A stretch of 64,000 bases of DNA, taken from Dipteris shenzhenensis. Its lineage: Eukaryota > Polypodiophyta > Polypodiopsida > Gleicheniales. The position numbers and the translations under genes were made by a program. Under the pieces are notes generated by a model that was not told the origin of the DNA, searched no databases, and was given only the letters and a program-made list of their open reading frames with translations. Positions 12,739-24,118 of this stretch are shown here, one piece after another; position 1 is the stretch's first letter, and each line of letters opens with the position of its first letter. Where the stretch lies: assembly GCA_047967505.1 (NCBI GenBank), contig CM106538.1, one strand, 5' to 3'.

Positions 12739-15700
12739 ATGGCATCCTCTTCCATGTCTAGAAAGGAGTTTTTTTAGCATTAAAAAGTTTGATGGGACAA
12801 ACTTTTCTTTGTGGAAAGAACAAATAAGGGATGTGCTTATTCAAAAGAAGCAAATTAAACCCTTGGCAGGGATTGAAGCTAAGCCTACAAATATGTCTGA
12901 GGATGATTGGAATGAGTTGGATGCATTAGCAAAGTCTACTATTAGACTTCATCTTGCAGAGTCAGTTTATTTCACAGTAGTAAATGAGCAGACTACGGAA
13001 GATGTGGAAGAAACTGTGTGCCACTTATGAGAAGGAAACTGCCTCTAATAAAGTTTACCTCATGAAGAGGTTGTTTGAGCTGCAAATGAAGGAAGGGGTC
13101 TCCATTACTTCTCACTTGAATGAATTCAATATTATTTTCAACCAGCTTCAGGCTCAGAAGATGAATTTTGATGTGGAGACTAAGGCAATATTTCTCTTAT
13201 GTTCATTGCCATCCTCATGGGATACCTTCCGTACAGCTGTCAGTAACTCTGCACCTAGTGGAGTACTGAAATTTGATGATGTTGTGGGTAGCTTGTTGGC
13301 GGAGGAGATTAGACGGAAGTCTATGGATGGCAACAAGCAGGATGCAGCCTTAAATGTGCAAAGTGGCAGATCACAGTTCAGGGGGAAGTCCCAAGAAAGA
13401 GGGAAGTCTCGTAGCAAATCCAGGGCATGGAACATTGAGTGTTACCATTGCGGCAAGAAGGGCCATATGAAAAAGGATTGCTACAAGCTGAAAAGAGAGC
13501 AAAAGGATAAGAAAAAGAATGCAAATTGGGGTGCAAATCAAAAGGAAGAGAGTCCAAGGGAGGACAAAGGAAAAGTGAAGATCGAGGAGATCAATGCAGT
13601 CACACATGATAGTGACAATGACATTCTCTTCATGTCTAGTTTATCTATAGAGTTGCTTACCACTTCAAATGATGCATATTCCCAGGATTGGATTTTGGAT
13701 TTTGGTGCTTCATTCCATGTTACTCCCCATAGGGAATGGTTCTCCACTTATGATAGTGGAAAGACAGGTTGTGTGCATCTTGGAAATGACTATGCATGTG
13801 ACATAGTGGGAGTAGGTGACATAAAGTTTTCTTTTGCAAATGGGTCTGCATTTGTTTTGAAACATGTGAGACATGTGCCTAAGCTGACCAAGAGTCTTAT
13901 TTCAGTGGGTCAACTAGATGATGCTGGTTTTCACACCACTTTTGGCTTTCAGAGTTGGAAAATTCAGAAGGGCTCTATGCTTTTGGCCAGGGGTGCCAAG
14001 TGTGGGACTTTGTATCCCTTACATGTATCAGGGGTATTTGATCATGTTGTTGTAATAACCGCGCAGCCAAGCACTTCTTTGTGGCATTGCAGGTTGGGGC
14101 ACACGAGCCAGAATGGAATGAAACTCTTATGCTATTTGGGTTATGTACCGCATTTGAGTTTCTCTGATTTTGAATTTTGTGAGCATTGTCTCTATGGGAA
14201 GCAGACTAAGTTAGCCCATAAAAGAAGGGGAAAGAAAGAGTTTGAAATGCTTGATTTGGTGCATTCAGACGTATGTGGTCCCATGCCTACACGGTCATTA
14301 GGCGGAGCTGAATACTATGTGACATTCATTGATAATGCAACTAGGAAAGTGTGGGCTTATGCTATAGCTCGGAAGAGTGATGTGTTCCAGGTATTTCAGA
14401 AATGGCTGGCCTTGGTTGAGAATCAGTCAGGTAGAACACTTAAATGCCTATGGATTGACAACGGTGGAGAGTATCTCTCTCATGACTTTCAGCATTTCTG
14501 TGATACACGTGGGATTAAGAGGGAGCTCACATCCCCTCGTACTCCAGAGCAAAATCCAGTTGCAGAAAAGATGAACCGTACCATTCAAGAAAGGTTGCAA
14601 TGCATGCTTTCTAATGCAAGTCTTTCTGGTGGTTTTTGGGCTGAGGCAATGAAGACTGCAGTGCATGTGATCAATAGATCACCTAGTAAGAGTTTGGATG
14701 GTGGTATTCCTGAAGAGGCATGGAGTGGCAAGAAGCCCTTTTACTCTCATTTGCATATATTTGGGTGTGAGGCATATGCACATGTGCCAAAAGAGCTTCG
14801 AAAGAAGCTAGATCCTAAGTCTAGGAAACGCATCTTTCTAGGTTATGGTGAAAGTGGAGAGATGGGCTATCGTCTTTGGGATCTAGAAGCAAAGAAGATC
14901 ATACGCAGCCATGATGTAGTCTTCAATGAGAAGAAGATGCATAAGGCACCCATGAGGGATGTAGAAATGAGGAAAATCACTTTCCAGGATGTGAATCCAC
15001 CTGCATATGTTGATAGACAGCAAGCTATCCATGCACCAAATGTGCAAGAAATGGTACCACCAAGTACTCCCACAGGTATACAATCAAGGGTAGATGATGG
15101 ATCATCTATTGGTGGAAATGATGAGCCAAATGTGGCTAATATGCAGGTGGGACAGCAAGCTGAAATGCCCTTGAGAAGATCATCTAGAGTGTCTAGACCA
15201 CCTGATAGGTTTGTTCCAGGGGTAGACTATGTGATGCTTACTGATTGCGGGGAGCCTTCTTGCTACAGAGAGGCTATGATGCATGAGGATCAACGCAAGT
15301 GAAGTGGGAGTATGCTATGCAATCAGAGATGAGTTCACTTATAAAAAAGAATAAGACTTGGGACTTGGTTTCTTTGCCACATGGAAAGAACGCATTGCCA
15401 TGTAAATGGGTTTAACAAATGGTCACAGGTGATGATGTGCCTAGGTACAAGGACCGTTTGGTCGCTAAAGGGTTCAAGCAAGAGAAGGGTGTGGACTTTG
15501 ATGAGATATTCTCTCCAGTTGTGAAGATGACCACACTTAGATGCATGCTTGGACTAGTGGCAGCTCTAGGATATGGAGCTTATGCAGATGGATGTCAAGA
15601 CAGCTTTCTTGCATGGGGATTTGCATGAGGAAATTTACATGGTGCAGCCAGAAGGCTTTGAAGAAAAGGGCAAAGAGCATTTAGTTTGCAAGCTGAAGAA

Positions 15701-16809
15701 GAGTCTCTATGGTCTTAAGCAAGCACCTAGAGAATGGTATCAGAAGTTTGATGCTTTCATTCGGTCCCAGGGTTTTAGAAGGAGTGAAATTGATCACTTC
15801 CTCTACACTAAAAGGGCTAAGGATAATAGCCTGATAATCTTGGCACTATATGTGGATGATATGCTATTGGCTAGCAAGAACACTTATGAGCTAGATGCAT
15901 TAAAGGCCAAGTTGCATGAGGCCTTTGATATGAAGGATTTGGGACTTGCAGGTCATATTCTTGGTATGCGCATCATGCGTGATCAGAGTAGGAAACTCCT
16001 TTGGCTTCACAAAAAGAGTATGTTACAAAAGTATTGCAGCGTTTCAATATGGAGGGGGGGAGGCAGTGAGTACTCCATTGCCTCCATATGTGAAACTGAG
16101 TCATACAGATAGTCCCAAATCAGATGAGGAAAGGGCCATGATGGCCAAGGTTCCTTATGCATCAGCAGTTGGGAGTCTTATGTATGCTATGATAGCTACT
16201 AGACCAAACATTGCATTTGTAGTGGGAGTTGTTAGCCAGTATATGGCTAATCTAGGAAAGAGGCATTGGGAGGCAGTTAAGTGCATCATGAGGTACATGA
16301 AGGGTACCAAGGAGATGTGCATTTGCTTTGGTAAAGGAGACATGCGTGTACTTGGGTACACAGATTCAGACTATGCAGGAGGGCATGTGGATAGTAGGAG
16401 ATGCACTTCTGGTTATGTGTTCACCTTTGTAGGTGGTACAGTGTTGTGGATGTCTCGTGCACAGAAGTGCGTTGCTTTGTCTACCACAGAGACTGAGTAT
16501 GTTGCAGCCACAAAGGGTTGCAAGGAGGCTATATGGCTTGATTGGCTAGTGGGAGATTTGGGGATTCATACAGGTATACCGACATTGCATAGTGATTCCA
16601 TGAGTGCTATTTAGCTAGCACGGAATCCGATCTTTCATGCAAAGACCAAACACATTGAGGTCAGGTACCATTTCATCAGGGAGGTACTTGAGGACAAGCG
16701 CATAGAGCTTGTCAAGGTTCATACACATGATAACCCTGCAAATATGCTGACGAAGAGTTTACCTAGTTAGTGGTTTGAGTATTGTCGTGTATTAATGGGC
16801 ATTAGATAG
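12739..16809 (+). pseudogene. Copia gag-pol polyprotein, frameshifted
   Basis: The ATG at 12739 opens a short frame that stops in a T-run near 12770. Gag continues as KKFDGTNFSLWKEQIRDVL, with another shift near 13010. The main 772-codon frame (12984-15302) holds gag (UBN2 type), a zinc knuckle CYHCGKKGHMKKDC near residue 155, a protease reading DFGASFH where DSG is expected, the HCRLGHT and C-x2-C integrase zinc region, and the core with LVHSDVCGP, IDNGGEY and EQNPVAEKMNR (D, D and E present). RT lies in two frames from 15302 to 16112 (MDVKTAFLHGDL, YVDDMLLAS), then RNase H to 16809 (YTDSDYAGG, STTETEYVAA, KTKHIEVRYH). At least four frameshifts and a stop before ARNPIF kill it. Confidence 0.93.
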
Positions 16810-16850
16810 TATGCTCACTGGTTGTTCTCCCTTAAAGGCATATTGTCCTT

Positions 16851-16862
16851 TAAGTGGGAGGT
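16851..16862 (+). promoter_or_regulatory. Polypurine tract of nested copia
   Basis: TAAGTGGGAGGT lies immediately upstream of the 3' LTR, where plus-strand DNA synthesis would be primed. Confidence 0.8.
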
Positions 16863-16998
16863 TGTGGGGGTTAAAGGTCACTGTGCCTTTACCCCGGTTA
16901 TGTACAATACTCAAACACATTGCACCCACCAAAACTTGTGTGGCTCTCTGTCTCTCTCTCTCCTTCTTCCGTTCTTGCTTCCGTTGAGAGCACTCTCA
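16863..16998 (+). repeat. 3' LTR (136 bp) of nested copia, TATA segment deleted
   Basis: It matches the 5' LTR closely except that 35 bp between CAAACACAT and TGCACCC are missing. The missing block contains the only TATA-like sequence. The TSD CCATT follows at 16999-17003. Confidence 0.92.
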
Positions 16999-17114
16999 CC
17001 ATTGAACTTCTCGATTTTTAACTTTCCTTCTTCTGTCATTGCTCCCACTCAAACCAAGAACCTCCTTCCTAATGAGTCAACGGATGTTGCTTAAACAAAC
17101 ATTCTAATACCAGT
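16999..17114 (-). pseudogene. Gag start and primer site of outer minus-strand copia
   Basis: On the minus strand this reads from a primer site TGGTATTAGA (one change from TGGTATCAGA, near 17103-17112) into MTEEGKLKIEKFNG, the gag N-terminus. The reading continues on the other side of the inserted element at 11148 with KDYHHWKM. That proves the interrupted copia spans the insertion. An LTR end (...CTCCTAACA) would lie just right of 17114, but its full length could not be traced. Confidence 0.85.
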
Positions 17115-17220
17115 TGTTAGGAGCAATGCAATAACCGAGCAACAATGAAGCTAGTGGATGAAGTAGAGGGCATTGTCATGTCCAGACATGAAGCATAGAA
17201 GAGTGGAAACAACCTATAAG

Positions 17221-17338
17221 TGTTGTGTGGCTCAAATCAAAGTACCTGTCAACTTCCAAGAGGCATTGAAACCCAAGGAATGGGTTGACGTCATGGAAAA
17301 AGAGTATAACAGCATGATAGATGCACTCATATACTATC
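17221..17338 (+). pseudogene. Small copia RT N-terminal relic
   Basis: The plus frame reads VPVNFQEALKPKEWVDVMEK followed by EYNSMI. This matches the block at the start of copia RT where E-A-L, W and M-x-x-E-x-x-S/A recur. It is an isolated fragment opposite in strand to the copia just left of it. Confidence 0.5.
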
Positions 17339-17359
17339 ACATTTTTTGAGCTCCTCAAA

Positions 17360-18330
17360 TGAAGAATGTGACCAATGAAGAAGAGCTATACTCTATCTTT
17401 TACAAGCTTCCCAGTTTAAGCTTCACTTTTTCCATGAGAGCTTTGCAGGTGTGAGAGTGCATGCATGCAGACTCCTTCCATTTTTTTCAGTTGGCCTCCC
17501 TCTCTATCGTTGAGATGTCTGCATACAAATGGTTTTTGTCTTCCTAATCAAAGATCTCCAAAACCTTGTACCAAAAAGACAATTAATAGTTTTATGGTAT
17601 GATGGGAGGATAGAATTGGTTGAACCCTACTCAACAAAAACCACTGAAGCCATTCGCTCCTTCTCATCAACAACCATTAAAGCCCCCCACTCCTCCTCAC
17701 TAATAACCAATAAATTAGAGTGTTTATCCATAAATGTATTAAGTTTGTAAGCTTTAATTTATTAGATAAGACTTCCTTTTCCTTTCTTTTATATTGTTTA
17801 TGTGCATTACAATCAAGTTTTTTACAAATCTTGATTATTGAATAATTTTTTATTTTGTTTATAATGTTTTTAAATAATAAATTAAAGTATTGTTTATTAA
17901 TATATTATTGACAAGCTTTAATATATTCCATTATGTACTTTGAAAGATTATAATTATTTAAATAAGAATTATTGTCTTCAAACTTTTATATAATCTTTGT
18001 TTTACTAAAGTCTCCCGCTGCTTCTCATCAGGGTTATTAGACATTAAAACTTCCTTCTACTTTGGAGGTGGCACGATGGTGCTTGGCTCTCACCCTAGAG
18101 GGTACTGAACAGCCATCACTTCTTGTTCCCTAGAGAGCTTTGTGCATGAAACCACTCTAGTCCTCTCTCAGTCCTCTCAAGATCGGGTCAATTATCCTTA
18201 GTTACCTCCTTTATATATCTCTATGCTTGAAGTGCTCCTTTCTCCGTAAAGTGTTTGGCATCTCTTTGGGGAAGTTTGTAGTAGCGAAGTAAGTAGCCAA
18301 ATTTTCATTTCATTTCAATTGCATCAAGAA
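17360..18330. other. AT-rich unassigned DNA
   Basis: No gene or transposon motif is supported. 17750-18000 is especially rich in A and T. Confidence 0.4.
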
Positions 18331-18334
18331 ATGT

Positions 18335-18715
18335 TTCAAGAATATAGTCAAGGTAACCATGAAGTGTCTCTCCTAGTTTGTGAATCAAAACTCATGTAAT
18401 AGTAGCATCCCTAATGCAAGGAAGGTTCTTTTCATTGAAGGTTTGTTAATGAGGCATACTAATGCTTGATAGTCCACATAAAGTTTAAGTTTTTTCTTAG
18501 CAAATAAATATAAATTTGATACACAATATGCCATGTCTATAGCTTCCCTTTCTATTTATTAGCTTTGCTCTACATATGTAAACATTTTGCTAGTATAGAA
18601 TAAGTATAAAATATTGGAAAATCAAGGCTCCCATAAGGTTTAGTGACAATCAATCCAATGGATGACCCTGATGCATCCATGTACACATGGTTGACAACAA
18701 ACTAATTTATTGGAT
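18335..18715 (-). pseudogene. Ty3/gypsy RNase H relic
   Basis: On the minus strand, shifting frames give VYMDASGSSIGLIVT, later IEREAIDMAYCVSNLYLFAK, then LKLYVDYQALVCLINKP and LLLHEF. This is the order of the Ty3/gypsy RNase H: first catalytic D in D-A-S, catalytic E in E-R-E-A, then YVDHQAL-type D. Multiple stops and at least one frameshift show it is old. No LTR was found. Confidence 0.65.
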
Positions 18716-19114
18716 GATTGTATGTAAAGTAAACATTACTTATGTATTAGCCATGGTTACTCAATGCATATCAAATCCATGTCAGCATTACTAGACATTG
18801 ATTAAGAGGATCGCCCACAACAAGCAAAGAATCGCTTTGGAACTTTAGAAGGATGCCCTAAAGTAATGTGGAAATTGTCCATGAAATGTTTGTGAGAGAG
18901 GAGTAGAAGTCATTTGGAAAAATGTGAGCGAAGGGGAGAGGAAAATTGAGGGGCTCACACAACAAGAGAACTACAATGTACATACTAATGAAAATAAATT
19001 TTGCATATACAACATGGGATGAGAATTGATCCTTATTCCATCATTGTGTCACTACCCACACAATAACCTATGCATATATGATAATAATAATACATGAGAA
19101 CAATCACTATGCTA

Positions 19115-19420
19115 AGACCTCCCTTTTAATTAAAGATCCATGTCTATGAAATATAGATTTTCTTTGCATGTTTTAAAATTTTACCTTGGGATGCCAAATG
19201 AACTTTAGGAATACAATGTATCTAAATCAAATTTATATACTCACAATTTGATGTCAAGTAATATCATTATGCTTTGCCTTTCCTTGAACTTTTGTATTCT
19301 TTGCTACAATGCTTATGGTCATGCTATCACAAAATATTATAGTGGCTTCCCTTGTGGTTAATCTAAGGTCACCTAGAATCTTTGCAATATTTTTCTTCAC
19401 ATCTACATCTGAATAAAGCA
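19115..19420 (-). pseudogene. Copia RNase H C-terminal relic with polypurine tract
   Basis: The minus strand reads DVDVKKNIAKILGDLRLTT, then ATIIFCDSMTISIVAKN and KAKHND. This matches the end of copia RNase H (IFCD-S-x-S/A-I, A-K-N, then K-H). A minus-strand AATTAAAAGGGAGG near 19117-19132 could be the polypurine tract before a lost or decayed 3' LTR. Confidence 0.55.
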
Positions 19421-19429
19421 ATATTCTAG

Positions 19430-20398
19430 GCTTCTATTATTGATACTTGTCCATGCTATACAAAGCTGATTTACTAAAAATGGGCAATCTGCATCACATA
19501 ATCAATGAGGTGTGGATCTAACCTATATCTTTTGGATACGAATGTTGATTGTCCATTATATCGTTTTCCTATAGCCATGGTTTTAAGCATACCGTACGCT
19601 CTCAAGATGATCAAGATTAGATTTCCATATTTTTGCACTAGAAAATTATGTGCTTTGTATTACGTGTAATATATAAAATCAATAAAGCCATCATAGTTCT
19701 AAAAATGACAAAAGGTTTTTATAAATATACAGCACTGATGACCTTAACCTAAGAGAATTAGAAAATCAAACACTCATTTAAGGCCCATAACTACTGATAA
19801 ATATAATCCCCAAAGAAAAAAATCTAGCAAAATTGAATATTGTGATAGGTAATTAGGAAGCAAAGACTTAAGCTCCATTGGAATATACTTCTTTATTTTG
19901 AATTTGCAATCCATAATATTTGAGCTCAACTAATATGCTTTGATTTGTATAATCACTCTCTAATGATTTTGCGTAGCCAACACTTGAAGTCTATGATCAA
20001 CCCCCGATGCCTTCTTGCCTTAAATCTCTTGTCTACCTCAACCAAGCATGTAGTTCATAAATTGGGTCCATGTCAACATCATCAAACTAATATCTAGTAG
20101 GTACCACCCACAAGCACTCCATAACTTGTGCTTCAATTTGAGTCCAATTTTGCCTAAGCACTTCCTTGTGCCTCAGCATGAAGGTAAATATCCCAAGTAC
20201 ACTAAACATTCATGTGCGGTTTTACTAATCTTTGAGCACTCCTAGTTGGTGGTGGACATGCCATGGATATATGAAAAACATCCTCACATGCACCAACACA
20301 TCACGTGCAACATCCATCAAGTTCCCATATCCTTGTGGGCCTCCAATTAATGATGAGTTATCATTCGCAATAGCACACTTGAATTCTCTGGTAAATCC

Positions 20399-20400
<2 letters not shown>
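19430..20400. other. Unassigned AT-rich DNA
   Basis: Probably decayed transposon sequence given its neighbours, but no frame gives a recognisable block. Confidence 0.3.

Positions 20401-20401
<1 letters not shown>

Positions 20402-20467
<66 letters not shown>
20402..20467. repeat. (CT)n microsatellite
   Basis: About 66 bases of uninterrupted CT. Confidence 0.97.
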
Positions 20468-20469
<2 letters not shown>

Positions 20470-20879
20470 AGCTATTACTTTCTCTTCATGATGCTATTCT
20501 TAGTTAGCTCCTAATATTTTTATTATTATTATTTTCTCTATGATATCAATCTCAATCAATCTTACCAGCAAGTCTCGATGCACTAGCAACAATGGATACT
20601 TGTATTACTGAGCATGTTTTATGAGTTCATTGGTTTTCTAGGTAGCCCTCATTTTCCACACGGCATACTTGCTCCAAGTTATGGTACTTGATTTTACTGG
20701 TTGCAAACTCTTTAGAGTTTGTTTGAGTGATCTCTAGATCCCCTTATGTCTTACATTATTGGGAGCCATGGCTATTGCTAGCATGTTGCTTGACCAAATT
20801 TATATGGCATATGGACACTTTAATTGTGTTATGAATAAGTTTATCTTACACTTTTTATGGTTGGTTTATGATTTCTTAA

Positions 20880-20945
20880 TACGCACGCACACGTACGTGC
20901 ATGCGTGTGTGAGTGTGTGTGTGAGAGAGAGAGAGAGAGAGTGAG
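20880..20945. repeat. Compound (AC)(GT)(GA) microsatellite at LINE 3' end
   Basis: ACGCACGCACACGTACGTG leads into GTGTGTGTGAG and then GAGAGAGAG. On the LINE strand this comes directly after the 3' untranslated region, so it may be the element's tail instead of a poly(A). Confidence 0.85.
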
Positions 20946-21639
20946 AAAGAAACAAAGAAAGAAAGAACTATTAACATCCGCAGGAGGCCTTGTGGGCCTA
21001 TGGGACCAAGTGCGGAATACACCAAAAGGGAAAAACTCATACAAGCCACAAAGGGCTAGAGCAAAGGGTGCATTAAGGCCCTTGCTGAGTACTATGTTGA
21101 AATAAAGAGCTCAATGGCTCAAGTATAAAACATGTCACATCATATCATATCATGTACTATCTGAAGTATGATGAGAGCTAGAACTAGAACTGGAACTTTG
21201 AATATGAAACTCGGCACTATGGTGGCTCATCTACGAGCGACAAAAATGTCTCATATCTATGTCTATCTGGCTGTCTCATGCTATGGTGGTAGAGGGGGAT
21301 GTTGTCTCCTTGATCTATGAACTCGCTAAGCTATGTTCAAAGTGACCCCTCATCACGATCGGTCTTCTCTAAGGAAAGATCTTATAGGTTGGGGACCTCA
21401 ATCTAGTGAGCTCTGGAGCTGACTCAAAGGCATAGAAATATGTGACATGCCACTGTGTCTAGTTAGCCTCTATATCATGTGGTCTGGTCATCTCTTGTTG
21501 CTCCCTGATCCGTTATAATAGGGTCTCCATGTGTCAGCGCATCTCAAGTAGATAGAGCTCAATGTAGACCTGCAGACTTGGTCATGGAAGTGGTTCAATC
21601 ATGACAGCAAGCTAAAGCCCCTCTCATCCTGATAGAGAT

Positions 21640-24080
21640 AGTTGTATTGCCCTGGACCTTGTAGTAGGTTGGGTAGATGCAGAGAAAGTGCTCCTCTGTC
21701 TCAATCACTCTTAGTGTGCATGGCATGCAGATCCACTACTCTTTGGGTATACATTCTACTCTCCATGTCTTAATCCTCAGCTAATGCGCATCTACCCAAT
21801 GGCGATCCTTAGTTCATGTGAGACTCCTCTGTCATCAAGAACTAGGGTTTGATGATGAATCCCTCCTCTAAGACTCTCAGGAAGTGGTCGCGGTAGAACT
21901 AGGTCTTGGTTGGGAGCTTTTGATCCCCCCAAGTTCGAGATGTGTGGAGTTGGAGGAGGTCTAACTATATGATACGGTTAATCTCATCTTGCAGGATTGA
22001 CTCAGGGGGTGCATCCATATCGATATTGTACTAAAAGGGAGGGAGCATGCCCTTTTGAATCCTATGTCTGCCAAACCATGTGGATATACATGCATACCAT
22101 GTGTTTGCCCTGATCTCAGCTAGTTGTCTAGATGACTCCAGAGCCAACCTCGGTAGTTCTCCAATGGGGTAAGTCCCAGACTCTATGAATGAATGTCACT
22201 GTCTAGAAGATGGCATCAATCTATAGTGGTGTCATGGTGAACTCTGCCTGTACTATCTCATGCAAGACTAAGGGCCTGATCCAAATCATCCTACCACTCT
22301 GCTATCGGTAGGTCACATCCCTAGAAGGGTGTTGCATACATGGCAGTCGGTCAAACTAGCATATCAAATAGCTAGCACTTCATTGGTGGGTCCTGAAAGT
22401 GTGCATGGATGCATTGTCTCTATAGCAGTTAGGCTAGAGTACCCTGCCCTATGTGAGTTGTGCATGGGCTGTATGTGTCATAGTGAAAAGGGGTCCTATG
22501 AAGATTGTTCCTAAATAGGTGTAAGACTACACTATCTCCATTGGCTCGTCTCAATAAGTGAAGCTGAGTCGACGGAGCACTACATGTGAGGTGTTGAAAA
22601 CCATAACCTTGGTCTTCCCAAGGTTGACTTTCAGGTCTCTCTCTCTACAAAACACCTCTAGGGCCTTCAAATGTCTTTGCAATCCCTCCATTGAGAATGA
22701 GATAAGGACTATGTCATCAGCATATAGCAATATCTGTATCATGAGATCAGCTAGTAGTGATCCTTCACCTCCAAGGCTATCTATGAAGGAAGTGATCTCA
22801 TCATTGTAAAGCCCGAAGATGGTCGGTGAGAGGGGGCAACCCTCGAAGGCATCTATGAAGGAAGTGATCTCATCATTTTGTAAAGCCTGAAGAGGGTCAG
22901 TGAGAGGGGGCAACCCTGCTTGACTTCAATCGTACTCTCAACCCAATGCGATAGACCACCTAGGGCGCAAGCTCTGCCTCTGTGACTGACTCATACAGGC
23001 TCATCATCCCCATCTCAGTGTCTCTAGAATCTGTAGCTCCTGTATTCTCCAGATCATGTGGGACTGTGGGGTAGTGTCAAAAGCCTTCCAAAAGTCTACA
23101 AAGCATGTGTAGACCTTCTGGTGTTTGGACTTCATCTCCTCAATCATAGTGAAAATGTGATTTATGGTAGAATGCTATCTCTAGAATCCTACCTTCCCTA
23201 GTGCCCAAGCCTCTGTATGACTATTGAGCTCCCTCTCTAAGACTGATCCATAAATCTTGGCTAGAGTGTGGCCAATCATGAGGGTACGGTAGTTCCCAGT
23301 CTCCATAGGGTCTCCAGCTTTGTGTATCATCACAATAGGGGTAGTGCTCCAAGCAGGTGGGAAGTCGTGGCACACAGCCCAGTTGAACATTTGTGTTAGG
23401 ACCAAGGCTATGACCTCCTGTCCATATGCAAAGTGCTCATTCCATAGGCCCTCATGGTCCTGCACTCTCCGATTGTGTAATTGTCAAAGTGCAACCCATA
23501 CATTATGTGTGGTGAACAAGTGGCAAGTGGTGGGCTGGCATAGAGGACATATCCGATGGTGTTTGCATCTACGCATCATAGAGGTAACATGCATAGGTGT
23601 GCCACACATCTAGGTCGATGATGGAAATAGGTGTCTTTCCCTCCGATAGAAACCCCCATCTAATGATTGAGTTTCCTCCTTGAAAAGATCTGACAATATT
23701 GTCCATCCTATGTGTGAGGAAGGCCCGCCTCTTACAATGTGTCAATTGTTGAAATATCCTCTGTGTCTCGCGTGGCATCATGACCCAAAGCCCGTTCCTA
23801 TGTCGAGTGGGCTCTCTCCTCTCTACACTCGTCATCAAACCAAGGGTTTTGGGGCATCTTCCCAAAAAGGATAGCCACCCCCATGGAGCCTCGTACTCCA
23901 CTATCTCTCCTAAACTCCCTCCTATGAGATGACTCCCATGTGTATCATGTTACTATGGGCAACCCTTTCTATGGGCTCTCATGTGTCTCAATGTAGATCA
24001 TATCTCTATTACTATATGTCTCTAAGAGACCTCCTGAGTCAGACCATAGTGTGCCATTACAATTCCATACTGTTATTTTC
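21640..24080 (-). pseudogene. LINE ORF2 (endonuclease and reverse transcriptase)
   Basis: On the minus strand the start reads MEL-type WNCNGTLWSDSGGL, an AP-endonuclease opening. Most of the endonuclease is missing or scrambled, and a PWFDDECREERA-like block follows near 23830. RT begins near 23340 (IVMIHKAGDPMETGNYRTL), then FVDFWKAFDT near 23070, GCPLSPTIFGLY near 22840, and the catalytic YADDIVL near 22720. The zinc-binding tail (CTLRVIETEEHFLC) lies near 21690. An internal duplication affects the GCPLSP motif. Stops and frameshifts occur throughout. Confidence 0.88.
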
Positions 24081-24118
24081 AATCCGATGTGTGTACACAT
24101 CCCATGAGCTCGACAGGG

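Larger units (their letters stand above)
11149..16998 (+). mobile_element. Complete nested Ty1/copia element with short LTRs
   Basis: A 5850-bp element in plus orientation bounded by TG...CA LTRs of 171 and 136 bp, with a 5-bp TSD, a primer site, a polypurine tract and a full gag-protease-integrase-RT-RNase H order. It landed in the gag region of the minus-strand copia at 7790-17114, whose reading continues on both sides of it. The coding region carries frameshifts and stops, so it is not autonomous now. Gag, protease and integrase resemble those of the copia that begins at 59919. I infer the two belong to related families with short LTRs and long leaders. Confidence 0.95.

Noticed and set aside
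21000-24000. CRISPR, group II intron or bacterial RT system
   Set aside because: The RT has L1-type motifs, an ORF1 partner and a zinc-binding tail of plant LINEs. There are no spaced repeats or maturase domain.
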